The position numbers were made by a program, and so were the translations under genes. From Planotetraspora silvatica (GTDB taxonomy: Bacteria > Actinomycetota > Actinomycetes > Streptosporangiales > Streptosporangiaceae), in the NCBI RefSeq assembly GCF_016863315.1, contig NZ_BOOQ01000015.1, positions 62,001-126,000 of the forward strand: DNA of 64,000 bases, given 5' to 3'. Shown piece by piece: positions 8,251 to 16,181 of this stretch. Within the stretch, counting starts at the first letter, position 1. Every line of letters starts with the position of its first letter. Below the pieces are notes generated by a model that was not told the DNA's origin, ran no database searches, and was given only the letters and a program-made list of their open reading frames with translations.

Positions 8251-9639
8251 ATGGACGCGCTGGACCTGGCACGGTGGCAGTTCGGGGTCACCACCGTCTA
8301 CCACTTTCTCTTCGTACCCCTGACGATCGGCCTCGGCGTCTTCGTCGCAGGACTGCAGACGGCGTGGTACCGCCGCACACGCAAGGGCGGGGACGGCGAG
8401 CACCTGCTGAGGCTCACCAAGTTCTTCGGCAAGCTCTTTCTGATCAACTTCGCGATGGGGGTCGTCACCGGGATCGTGCAGGAGTTCCAGTTCGGGATGA
8501 ACTGGAGCCAGTACTCGATCTTCGTGGGCGACGTCTTCGGAGCGCCGCTGGCGATGGAGGCGCTGCTCGCGTTCTTCCTGGAGTCGACCTTCCTCGGCCT
8601 GTGGATCTTCGGCTGGGAGCGGCTGCCACGCAGGGTGCACCTCGCCTGCCTGTGGGCCGCCGTCATCGGCTCCAACCTGTCCGCGTACTTCATCCTCGCC
8701 GCGAACGCGTGGATGAAGCACCCCGTCGGCTACGAGGTGGTCGGCGGCCGGGCCCGGATGACCGACCTGTGGGCCGTGCTGACCAACTCGACGGCGCTCG
8801 CCCAGGTGCCCCACGTGGTCGCGGGCGCGTTCGTCGTGGCCGGCGGTTTCGTGATCGCGGTCAGCGGCTACCGGATCCTGCGCGAGGGATCGGGCGGGAC
8901 GGCCGGCATGTGGCGGACCAGCCTGCGCGGCGCCCTCGTCATGACCGCGATCGCCGGGATCGTGGTGGCCGGCACCGGCGACCAGTCCGCGCGCATGCTC
9001 CGTGAGCAGCAGCCGATGAAGCTCGCCGCGGCCGAGGGCCTGCGCCACGACACGGCCGGCGCGCCCTTCAGCGTGGTGCCGGGCCTCGAGGTGCCCGATC
9101 TGCTGAGCCTTCTGGCCGCCCACGACCCGCAGGCCGTGGTCCAGGGCATGGACGACGTCCAGCGGCGGTACGCGGCCGCCTTCGGGCCCGCCGACTACAC
9201 GCCGAACCTGCCGGTGGTCTTCTGGTCGTTCCGCGTGATGATCGTGTTCGGCATGACGACCGTCGGGCTGTCCGTGCTCGGCCTGTGGCTCACCCGCCGG
9301 AGACGGCGCACGACGGCGCTCCCGCGCTGGTTCGCCCGCCTCTGCGTGCTCGCGCTGCCCCTGCCCACGGTGGCGATCGTCGCGGGCTGGCTGCTCAGCG
9401 AGATCGGCCGCCAGCCCTGGACGGTGCAGGGCGAGCTCATGACCGCGGCCAGCGTGTCGCCCGGCGTCGCCCTGACCGAGGTGGCCGCCACCCTGGCGGG
9501 ATTCACCCTCCTGTACGGCGTGCTCGCCGTCGCGGAGGGCGTCCTGCTGATGCGCCACGTCAAGGCCGGTCCCGAACCGATGCCGGTCGAACCGGTCCCC
9601 TCCGACGAGGCGCGGCTGACGCCGACCCTCATGTACTGA
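8251..9639 (+). CDS. cydA: Cytochrome bd quinol oxidase subunit I, 462 aa
   Basis: Subunit I oxidises quinol and carries haems b558, b595 and d in the membrane. It begins MDALDLARWQFGVTTVYHF, with the conserved early His region, and contains GMNWSQYS and the Glu-rich helix LAMEALLAFFLEST typical of CydA. Length and about nine membrane helices fit the short Q-loop class common in actinobacteria. Start ATG 8251 follows GAGGGGG. cydB follows after 10 bases. cydCD are not in the window. Expression is probably controlled by the hairpin and direct repeats upstream. Confidence 0.97.
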   Translation: MDALDLARWQFGVTTVYHFLFVPLTIGLGVFVAGLQTAWYRRTRKGGDGEHLLRLTKFFGKLFLINFAMGVVTGIVQEFQFGMNWSQYSIFVGDVFGAPLAMEALLAFFLESTFLGLWIFGWERLPRRVHLACLWAAVIGSNLSAYFILAANAWMKHPVGYEVVGGRARMTDLWAVLTNSTALAQVPHVVAGAFVVAGGFVIAVSGYRILREGSGGTAGMWRTSLRGALVMTAIAGIVVAGTGDQSARMLREQQPMKLAAAEGLRHDTAGAPFSVVPGLEVPDLLSLLAAHDPQAVVQGMDDVQRRYAAAFGPADYTPNLPVVFWSFRVMIVFGMTTVGLSVLGLWLTRRRRRTTALPRWFARLCVLALPLPTVAIVAGWLLSEIGRQPWTVQGELMTAASVSPGVALTEVAATLAGFTLLYGVLAVAEGVLLMRHVKAGPEPMPVEPVPSDEARLTPTLMY

Positions 9640-9649
9640 GGAGCATCCC

Positions 9650-10594
9650 ATGACGCTGACGACGTTCTGGTTCATCGTGATCGCGTTCCTCTGGACGGGC
9701 TACTTCGTCCTGGAGGGGTTCGACTTCGGCGTGGGCGCGCTGCTTCCGCTGCTGTCCCGGTCCGAGGCGGACCGCCGGCAGGTCCTCACGACGATCGGGC
9801 CGGTCTGGGACGGCAACGAGGTCTGGCTGATCACGGCCGTCGGCGCGATGTTCGCCGCCTTCCCCGCGTGGTACGCCCACATGCTCAGCGGCTTCTACCT
9901 CCCCCTCTTCCTCGTCATCATCGGGCTCATCGTGCGCGGCGTCGGCCTGGAGTGGCGCGGCAAGGTGACCTCCCGGCGGGAACTGGCGCTCTGCGACGCC
10001 GGGATCGTGGCGGGCAGCGTGCTCCCCGCGTTCCTGTGGGGCGCGATCTTCGGGCACATGCTGTACGGCACGGCCGCGGCGGCCGCGGTCGGCGGCGCGC
10101 TGTCGCTGGCGATGGCGACGCTCCACGGCGCGGTGTTCGTCGCGCTGCGGACGACGGGGCCCGTCCGGGCCCGCGCCAGAAGGGCCGCGCTCCTGGTGTC
10201 GGCGGGTGCGGTCCCCCTCGCGGCGGTCGCGCTGCCGTCCGTGCCCGGGTCGTCCGCCCTGACCGTTCCCGACTGGTCCGCGTCGCCGTTCCTGTGGGCC
10301 TCGGCGCTGGCCGCCATGGCCGCCCTGGCGTCGGGCGCCGCACTGATCTGGCGGCGCAGGGAGGGCTGGGCGTTCGCCGCCACCGCGGGCGCGATCGTGT
10401 TCACGACGGCCACCCTGTTCGGGGCGCTCTGGCCGGCCCCGATGCCCGGGATCACGGTCACGGAGGCGGCGTCCGCGCCCTACACCCTCACCGTGCTCAC
10501 CTGGCTCGGCGTGATCGCCCTTCCCGGGGTGATCGCCTACCAGGCGTGGACCTACTGGATCTTCCGCAGGCGCGTCTCCGCCCGCAGCGAGTAG
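9650..10594 (+). CDS. cydB: Cytochrome bd quinol oxidase subunit II, 314 aa
   Basis: It begins MTLTTFWFIVIAFLWTGYF and has the CydB signature LEGFDFGVGALLPLL at about residues 23-37, then WDGNEVWLIT. Several membrane helices follow. It is the structural partner of CydA and forms an operon with it, with GAGGAG upstream of ATG 9650. Its last 43 bases overlap, on the opposite strand, the 3' end of the molybdenum hydroxylase large subunit gene, which is unusual for two full-length conserved genes. Confidence 0.97.
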   Translation: MTLTTFWFIVIAFLWTGYFVLEGFDFGVGALLPLLSRSEADRRQVLTTIGPVWDGNEVWLITAVGAMFAAFPAWYAHMLSGFYLPLFLVIIGLIVRGVGLEWRGKVTSRRELALCDAGIVAGSVLPAFLWGAIFGHMLYGTAAAAAVGGALSLAMATLHGAVFVALRTTGPVRARARRAALLVSAGAVPLAAVALPSVPGSSALTVPDWSASPFLWASALAAMAALASGAALIWRRREGWAFAATAGAIVFTTATLFGALWPAPMPGITVTEAASAPYTLTVLTWLGVIALPGVIAYQAWTYWIFRRRVSARSE

Positions 10595-12954
10595 AGGTCG
10601 GAGGGGGAGATCGGCATCCTGTCGATCGTGATGCCCTCGGCGTCCTCGATCGCGGCGGCGATGACGGCGGAGACGGGGATCACCCCGGCCTCCCCCGCCC
10701 CCTTGACCCCCAGCGGGTTCAGCGGCGAGGGCGTCTCCAGATGCGCGGTCTCGATCCGCGGCACCTCGGTGGCGTAGGGCATCAGGAAGTCCATGAACGA
10801 GGCGTTCAGCAGTTGCCCGTGCTCGTCGTAGACCATCTTCTCGTAGAGTGCGCCGCCCACGCCCTGGCCCACTCCCCCGTGGATCTGCCCTTCGACGATC
10901 ATCGGGTTGATCAGCTTGCCGCAGTCGTGGACGACCACGTACCGGAGGATCTTGATCTCGGCCGTCAGCGGGTCGGTCTCCACGATGGCGGCGTGCATGC
11001 CGGACGCGAACGTCGACCGGATCGGCGAGTAGTAGTCCTTGCCCTCCATCCCGGGCTCCTCGCCGTCCGCCACCGGGGGCCGGTCGTCGTCCTGCGCCCC
11101 GGCGAACTGCGTGGCCCGCTGGGTCTCCTTGTCGAAGGCGTACCTCAGCGGGTTGGACAGCACCGCGACCGTCGCCAGGGGGATCGACGCCGACGGCGTG
11201 CCGGCCACGTGGACGACGCCGTCGGTGATCTCCAGGTCGCGGGGATCGGCCTCGAGGGCGTCCGCGGCGACCTTCAGGGCCTTGTCCCGCACCTTCCTGC
11301 AGGCGAGGGCGATGGCGTTGCCGCTCATGACCGCCGCCCGCGAGGCGAACGTCCCCACGGCGTAGCCGAACCGCCGGGTGTCGCCGGTGACGACGGACAC
11401 CTTCTCGATGGGCACGCCGAGTTCGGTCGCCGCGATCTGCGCGAACACGGTCTCGTGGCCCTGCCCCTGCGAGGTGAGGCCGGTCGAGACGTGCACCCGC
11501 CCGTCGGAGGTGATCTGCACGTGGCCGCCTTCGTACGGCCCGACCCCGGTGCCCTCGACGTAGCAGCCGACGCCGATGCCGATGGCCCGCCCCTCGGCGG
11601 CGGCCTCGGCCTTCATCGCCGGGAAGGAGTCCCAGCCGATGAGCTCCTTGAGCATCCGCAGTGACTCGGGGTAGTCGCCGCTGTCGTAGATGAGCGGGCG
11701 GCCGTCCTGGAAGGTCATGCCCTGGTCGTAGGGGAACTCGCCGGGCTGGATGAAGTTGGCCGTCCGCACCTCGGTCCGGTCCAGGCCGAGGTGGGCCGCG
11801 ATCCGGTCCATCGTGCGCTCCATGCAGAACACGCCCTGGGGCCTGCCCGCGCCGCGGTACGGCGTGACCTGCACGGTGTTGGTGTAGATCGAGGAGAACT
11901 CGACCCGGTAGGCGCCGATCTTGTACGGCCCGACCAGCTGGGTCGAGGTGATGATGGGCACGATGATGCCGTACGGCGTGTAGGCGCCGTGGTCGTGCAG
12001 GATGTTGACGTCGAGGCCGAGGACGCGCCCGTCGTCGTCGAAGCCGACCCGCACGTGGTGCACCTGGGCGCGCTCGTGCGCCGAGGAGATGAAATGCTCG
12101 CGCCGGTCCTCGGTCCACTTGACCTCGCGGTCGAGCAGGCGGGCCGCCCACGGCACGAGGATCTCCTCCGGCCACGGGTGGACGATCTTGACGCCGAAGC
12201 CGCCGCCCACGTCCGGCGCGACGACCTCCACCTTGGGCAGCGGCAGCCCGAGCTTGGCCGCGACGGCCATCCGCACGCTGGTGGAGGTCTGCGTGGAGGA
12301 GTAGACGCGCAGCGACTGGTCGTCGGCGTCCCAGCGGGCGTAGACGCCCTTGCCCTCCAGGGGCATGGACGCGCTCCGCTCGATGTCGAGCCGGAACGCG
12401 AGCGTGTGGGGGGCGGCCTCGATGGCCTCCCGCGCGGACAGCCCGTCCGGCGACGGCACCTCCTGGACGAGGTGCGCGCCGACGTTGCCGGGCACGTCGG
12501 CGTGGACGAGGTTGACCGCCTCCGCGGCCTCCTCGACCCCCACGACCGGCTTGAGGATCTCGTAGTCGACCTCGATGAGCGAGCACGCGTCCTCGGCCAC
12601 GTAACGGTCGGCGGCCACGACCATGACGACGGGCTCGCCGACGTGCCGCACGATGTCGCGCGCGAGGGCGTGGCCCGTGCGGCCGTGGGTGAGCGCGGGA
12701 TGCGGGATCAGCAGCGGCAGCGGCTCGGCGAGCAGCCCGGGCAGGTCCTCCCACGTGTAGATCGCGACCAGGCCCTCCACGTCCAGCGCGGCGGAGACGT
12801 CGACGTCCCTGATCCTGGCGTGGGCGTGCGGCGACCTGACGAAGGCCGCGGCCAGCGCGTTCGCGCCGAGGTCGTCCAGGAACCGCCCCTGGCCGGTGAT
12901 CAGCCGGGCGTCCTCGCGCCGCTGGACCCGCTCCCCGAACAGCTTCGTCGTCAC
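10552..12954 (-). CDS. Molybdenum hydroxylase large subunit, form II CoxL / xanthine dehydrogenase family, 800 aa
   Basis: This is the molybdopterin cytosine dinucleotide-binding subunit, xanthine oxidase family. It starts at GTG 12954, overlapping the small-subunit stop as GTGA. Motifs include GGGFGVKI near residue 255 and PYRGAGR near residue 365. The latter is the form II active-site loop. True aerobic CO dehydrogenase (form I) has AYxCSFR, so CO oxidation is not supported. Family members hydroxylate purines, nicotinate, quinolines and similar N-heterocycles next to the ring nitrogen. It ends inside cydB on the other strand. It forms an operon with the permease, medium and small subunit genes. 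Confidence 0.92.
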   Translation of the reverse strand: MTTKLFGERVQRREDARLITGQGRFLDDLGANALAAAFVRSPHAHARIRDVDVSAALDVEGLVAIYTWEDLPGLLAEPLPLLIPHPALTHGRTGHALARDIVRHVGEPVVMVVAADRYVAEDACSLIEVDYEILKPVVGVEEAAEAVNLVHADVPGNVGAHLVQEVPSPDGLSAREAIEAAPHTLAFRLDIERSASMPLEGKGVYARWDADDQSLRVYSSTQTSTSVRMAVAAKLGLPLPKVEVVAPDVGGGFGVKIVHPWPEEILVPWAARLLDREVKWTEDRREHFISSAHERAQVHHVRVGFDDDGRVLGLDVNILHDHGAYTPYGIIVPIITSTQLVGPYKIGAYRVEFSSIYTNTVQVTPYRGAGRPQGVFCMERTMDRIAAHLGLDRTEVRTANFIQPGEFPYDQGMTFQDGRPLIYDSGDYPESLRMLKELIGWDSFPAMKAEAAAEGRAIGIGVGCYVEGTGVGPYEGGHVQITSDGRVHVSTGLTSQGQGHETVFAQIAATELGVPIEKVSVVTGDTRRFGYAVGTFASRAAVMSGNAIALACRKVRDKALKVAADALEADPRDLEITDGVVHVAGTPSASIPLATVAVLSNPLRYAFDKETQRATQFAGAQDDDRPPVADGEEPGMEGKDYYSPIRSTFASGMHAAIVETDPLTAEIKILRYVVVHDCGKLINPMIVEGQIHGGVGQGVGGALYEKMVYDEHGQLLNASFMDFLMPYATEVPRIETAHLETPSPLNPLGVKGAGEAGVIPVSAVIAAAIEDAEGITIDRMPISPSDLYSLRAETRLRKIQ

Positions 12955-13451
12955 CCGGACTCCTCCGCCTGGATCTCCGCGGCGCGATGGACCGCCTTGA
13001 TGATGTTCTGGTAGCCGGTGCACCGGCACAGGTTGCCGGAGACGGCCTCCAGGACCTCCTCGTCGGTCGGCGTCCGGTTGTCCCGCAGGAAGGCGGTGAC
13101 CGTGCAGAGGAAGCCGGGAGTGCAGAAGCCGCACTGCAGCCCGTGGCACTCCGAGAAGGCCCGCTGCACCGGGGACAGTTCGCCGCGCTCCGCCAGTCCC
13201 TCGACCGTGGTGATCTCGTGGCCGTCGACCGTCACCGCGAACGTCAGGCACGACCGGACCGGCTCGCCGTCCAGCAGCACCGTGCACGCGCCGCACACTC
13301 CGTGCTCGCATCCGACGTGCGTGCCGGTGAGACCGAGGTCGTGGCGCAGGCAGTCGGACAACAACCGCCGGGCGGGCACCGCCGCCTCGCGCAGCACGCC
13401 GTTGACGGTCAGCGTGATGGCGTGCCGGTGCTCGCCGGTTCGCTCGCTCAT
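12951..13451 (-). CDS. Molybdenum hydroxylase iron-sulfur subunit, CoxS type, 166 aa
   Basis: It carries two [2Fe-2S] clusters. The plant ferredoxin-type cluster is bound by CEHGVCGACTVLLDG (about residues 48-62), and the second by CGFCTPG and NLCRCTG in the C-terminal domain. It passes electrons from the Mo site to the FAD subunit. Start ATG 13451 overlaps the medium subunit stop (ATGA), and its own stop overlaps the large subunit start (GTGA). The tight coupling shows a single three-subunit complex. Length is normal. Confidence 0.95.
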   Translation of the reverse strand: MSERTGEHRHAITLTVNGVLREAAVPARRLLSDCLRHDLGLTGTHVGCEHGVCGACTVLLDGEPVRSCLTFAVTVDGHEITTVEGLAERGELSPVQRAFSECHGLQCGFCTPGFLCTVTAFLRDNRTPTDEEVLEAVSGNLCRCTGYQNIIKAVHRAAEIQAEESG

Positions 13452-14347
13452 GCCCGTCCCTCCCCCGCGTCGTTTGCCCCGCTCCGGGCCGCGTCCTGGG
13501 CCGCGCCGCGCAGGGCCCGCGTGACGAGCACCCCGGTGAGGTGCCGCCGGTAGCCGGCCGTCGCGTGGATGTCGCCCTCGGGCTCGATCCGGTCCTGTAC
13601 GGCTCTCGCGACCTCGTCCCAGTCGACGGACGCCGGGGGGCGCTGGCCGCAGACGCCGGTCACGTCGACCACCACGGGGACCGGGCCGACGCTGACGCAC
13701 GCCACCCGGGCCGCGATGATCCGGAAGTCCTCGTCCAGCGTGACGGCGGCGGCCACTCCGGCCACGGCGTAGTCGCCGTGGCGCCGGGCCACCTCGCAGA
13801 ACGCGGTGCCCGACCGCTCGGGCAGCGCGGGGAAGAACGCCGACACCGCCATCTCTCCCGGCAGGCAGGCCGACTCCAGCGGCCCGACGAAGAAGTCCCG
13901 GGCGTGCACGTCGCGCTCGCCCCCGAGGCGCGCCAGCCGTACGGAGCCTCCGAGGAGGGCGAGGACGGCGGGCATCTCCGCGGACGGATCGGCGTGGACG
14001 AGGCTGCCGACGACGGTCCCGCGATTGCGGATGACGGGATGGGCGACCAGCGCGAGTGCCTGGGCCAGCAGCGGCTGGACGGCGCGCGCGGAGCCGTCGC
14101 GTTCCACGGCCGCGTGCCGGGCCAGGGCGCCCACCCGCACACCGGACGCGTCCGCGGATATCGTGGCGAGCTCCGTCAGGCCGTTGATGTCGACGAGGTG
14201 CCCGGGCGCGGCCAGCCGCATGTTGAGCAGCGGGATCAGGCTCTGGCCCCCCGCCAGCACCTTGCCGTGCGAGCCGGCCTCGGCGAGGGCCTGGAGCGCC
14301 TCGCCGAGACCGGCGGGCCGGTGATAGTCGAAGGGGGGTGGCTTCAC
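13448..14347 (-). CDS. Molybdenum hydroxylase FAD subunit, CoxM type, 299 aa
   Basis: The protein begins MKPPPFDYHRPAGLGEAL and has AGGQSLIPLLNMR, the first FAD-binding motif, at about residue 37, then NRGTVVGSLVHADPSAE, the second. This is the flavin subunit that transfers electrons from the Fe-S subunit to the external acceptor. It starts at GTG 14347, 18 bases after the permease stop, and overlaps the small-subunit start. Gene order permease-M-S-L makes one operon. Confidence 0.94.
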   Translation of the reverse strand: MKPPPFDYHRPAGLGEALQALAEAGSHGKVLAGGQSLIPLLNMRLAAPGHLVDINGLTELATISADASGVRVGALARHAAVERDGSARAVQPLLAQALALVAHPVIRNRGTVVGSLVHADPSAEMPAVLALLGGSVRLARLGGERDVHARDFFVGPLESACLPGEMAVSAFFPALPERSGTAFCEVARRHGDYAVAGVAAAVTLDEDFRIIAARVACVSVGPVPVVVDVTGVCGQRPPASVDWDEVARAVQDRIEPEGDIHATAGYRRHLTGVLVTRALRGAAQDAARSGANDAGEGRA

Positions 14348-14365
14348 GACCGGGGGATCCGCCCG

Positions 14366-15736
14366 TCAGCCTGCCGTCGCGTCTCGCTCGAATCCGATCT
14401 CCCCACCGGAGACCTCCTTGTCCGGACGGCGCGCCATCGCGCGCAGCAGGTGATATCCACCAAGTACCACTATGGTGCCGAGCGTGATGCCGGCTAGCGA
14501 GAAATCGTCGGTGATCTGGTGCGTCACGGGGCCCACCGCGAGGATGATCCCCGCTCCGATCGGGACCATGTTGACCGGATCGGAGAAGTCCACCCGGTTC
14601 TCGATCCAGATCTTCGCGCCCAGCAGGCCGATCATGCCGTACAGGATGACCGTGATGCCGCCCAGCACGCCTCCGGGCGTGGCGGCGACCAGGGCGCCGA
14701 ACTTCGGGATGAAGCCGAACAGGATCGCCACGACGGCGGCGATGTAGTAGGCGGCCGTCGAATAGACGCGGGTGGCCGCCATGACGCCGATGTTCTCCGC
14801 GTAGGTGGTCGTCGGTGAGCCGCCGACCGCGCTCGCGAGTGCGGTGCCCACACCGTCGCCGATGATGGCCCGGCCGACGAGCGGGTCGACGTCCGTGCCG
14901 GTCATCTCGCCGACGGCCTTGACGTGGCCGACGTTCTCCGCGATGAGCGCGATGACGGCGGGCAGGACGAGGACGACCGCCGAGGCCTGGAAGGTCGGCG
15001 CGTGGAAGCTGGGCAGGCCGAACCAGTCCGCCGCCGTCACGTTGCCGAAGTTGACGCGGGGATGCGTGTCGATCTGGCCGGTCCCGGCGTTGAGGGCGGT
15101 GATGTTCCCCCAGATCTTGTCGACGAGCCAGGACACGGCGAATCCGAAGACCAGGCCGAGCAGGATGCCGATCCGGCCGAGGAAGCCCTTGAACACCACG
15201 AGGAACACGCCGGTCGCGCACATCGTGACGAGCGCGATCCACGGATCCTGGGGCCAGTAGATGTCGGCCACCACGTACGCGAGGCCGAGCCCGATCAGCA
15301 TGACCACCGCGCCGGTCACCACCGGAGGGAAGATCTTGTGGATGATCTGCACGCCGAGGTAGTGGATGGCCACGCCGACCGCGGCCAGGACCAGGCCGGC
15401 CACCAGGATCGCGCCGGTGACCGTCGCGCTGTCGCCCTGGGCCGCGCGGATGGCCGCGACGGCGCCGACGAACGACGCCGACGTCCCGAGATAACTGGGG
15501 ATCCTGCCCTGCACGATGAGCAGGAAGATGATCGTGGCGACGCCCGACATCATGATCGCGAGGTTCGGGTCCAGACCCATGACGAGCGGGAAGACGAATG
15601 TCGCGCCGAACATCGCGATCACGTGCTGGGCGCCGAAGCCCGCCATCCGCGGCCAGCTGAGCCGCTCGTCGGGCTTGACCACCTCGCCCGGCGCGAGGCC
15701 TCGTCCCTCACCGTGGACAGTCCATCGAAATGCCAT
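14366..15736 (-). CDS. NCS2 family nucleobase permease (uracil/xanthine type), 456 aa
   Basis: An integral membrane protein with about 12-14 helices. The motif GSPTTTYAENIGVMA is the NCS2 signature and looks most like UraA-type uracil permeases; AENVGHVKAVGEMTG marks the substrate-site helix. ATG 15736 is preceded by AAGGGG. It is the first gene of the operon with the molybdenum hydroxylase subunits, so it probably imports the substrate of that enzyme. A nucleobase or analogue is likely; uracil versus xanthine or urate cannot be settled by reading. Confidence 0.92.
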   Translation of the reverse strand: MAFRWTVHGEGRGLAPGEVVKPDERLSWPRMAGFGAQHVIAMFGATFVFPLVMGLDPNLAIMMSGVATIIFLLIVQGRIPSYLGTSASFVGAVAAIRAAQGDSATVTGAILVAGLVLAAVGVAIHYLGVQIIHKIFPPVVTGAVVMLIGLGLAYVVADIYWPQDPWIALVTMCATGVFLVVFKGFLGRIGILLGLVFGFAVSWLVDKIWGNITALNAGTGQIDTHPRVNFGNVTAADWFGLPSFHAPTFQASAVVLVLPAVIALIAENVGHVKAVGEMTGTDVDPLVGRAIIGDGVGTALASAVGGSPTTTYAENIGVMAATRVYSTAAYYIAAVVAILFGFIPKFGALVAATPGGVLGGITVILYGMIGLLGAKIWIENRVDFSDPVNMVPIGAGIILAVGPVTHQITDDFSLAGITLGTIVVLGGYHLLRAMARRPDKEVSGGEIGFERDATAG

Positions 15737-15869
15737 GTGAGCCCCTTCAGCTAAACGGGCCGTGGGCCGGTGGCCACCCCGCAGGCGTCCCGCCGCGGCG
15801 TTTCGTGCCGGTCGATCTCGACCGTTTGCCGGGACTGTAAGACCGCTGCGGCCGTTAGACATGGGCATG

Positions 15870-15879
15870 ATCTGCCAAA
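15870..15879 (-). promoter_or_regulatory. Possible regulator box upstream of the permease operon
   Basis: The minus strand reads TTTGGCAGAT 134-143 bases before the permease ATG. The same word with one change (TTTGGCGGAC) occurs in the pucR-DUF2877 promoter region. It may be a PucR site; the rest of the 210-base gap between permease and S4 gene shows nothing else clear. Confidence 0.25.
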
Positions 15880-15947
15880 GCGGGACCCGGTTGACGCCGA
15901 AACCTCGCGCACCGTCCGGGAACCGTCTCCGTGCGCTCGGTCGCCGA

Positions 15948-16166
15948 TCAGGGGGAGGCGATCACCCGGATCTCGAAGCCGTCGCCGCTGACGACCTGAC
16001 CTGCGCGGATCTTGCACGCCTTGCGCAACTCCACGTCGCCGTCCACCAGGACGTTCCCCTCGGCGATGAGATGTTTGGCCGCGCCGCCGCTCTCGGTGAC
16101 GAAGCAGAATTTCAGCAGGTCGCAGAGGGGGATGTAGTCGCCTCTGAGCTCGAAGGTCTCTCTCAC
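15948..16166 (-). CDS. Small S4-domain RNA-binding protein, 72 aa
   Basis: The whole protein is one S4 fold: it has LCDLLKFCFVTESGGAAKHL followed by the strand pair GNVLVDGDVELRKACKI. It resembles YbcJ / RlbA-type single S4 proteins that bind structured RNA, often the ribosome. It starts at GTG 16166. It lies 15 bases downstream of pucR on the same strand, so it may be co-transcribed with pucR. Its presence in a catabolic cluster is unexplained. Confidence 0.85.
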   Translation of the reverse strand: MRETFELRGDYIPLCDLLKFCFVTESGGAAKHLIAEGNVLVDGDVELRKACKIRAGQVVSGDGFEIRVIASP

Positions 16167-16181
16167 GGCGTCAATATAGGG

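Noticed and set aside
10552-14347. Aerobic carbon monoxide dehydrogenase operon
   Set aside because: The large subunit has the form II loop PYRGAGR and not the Cys-containing form I loop.
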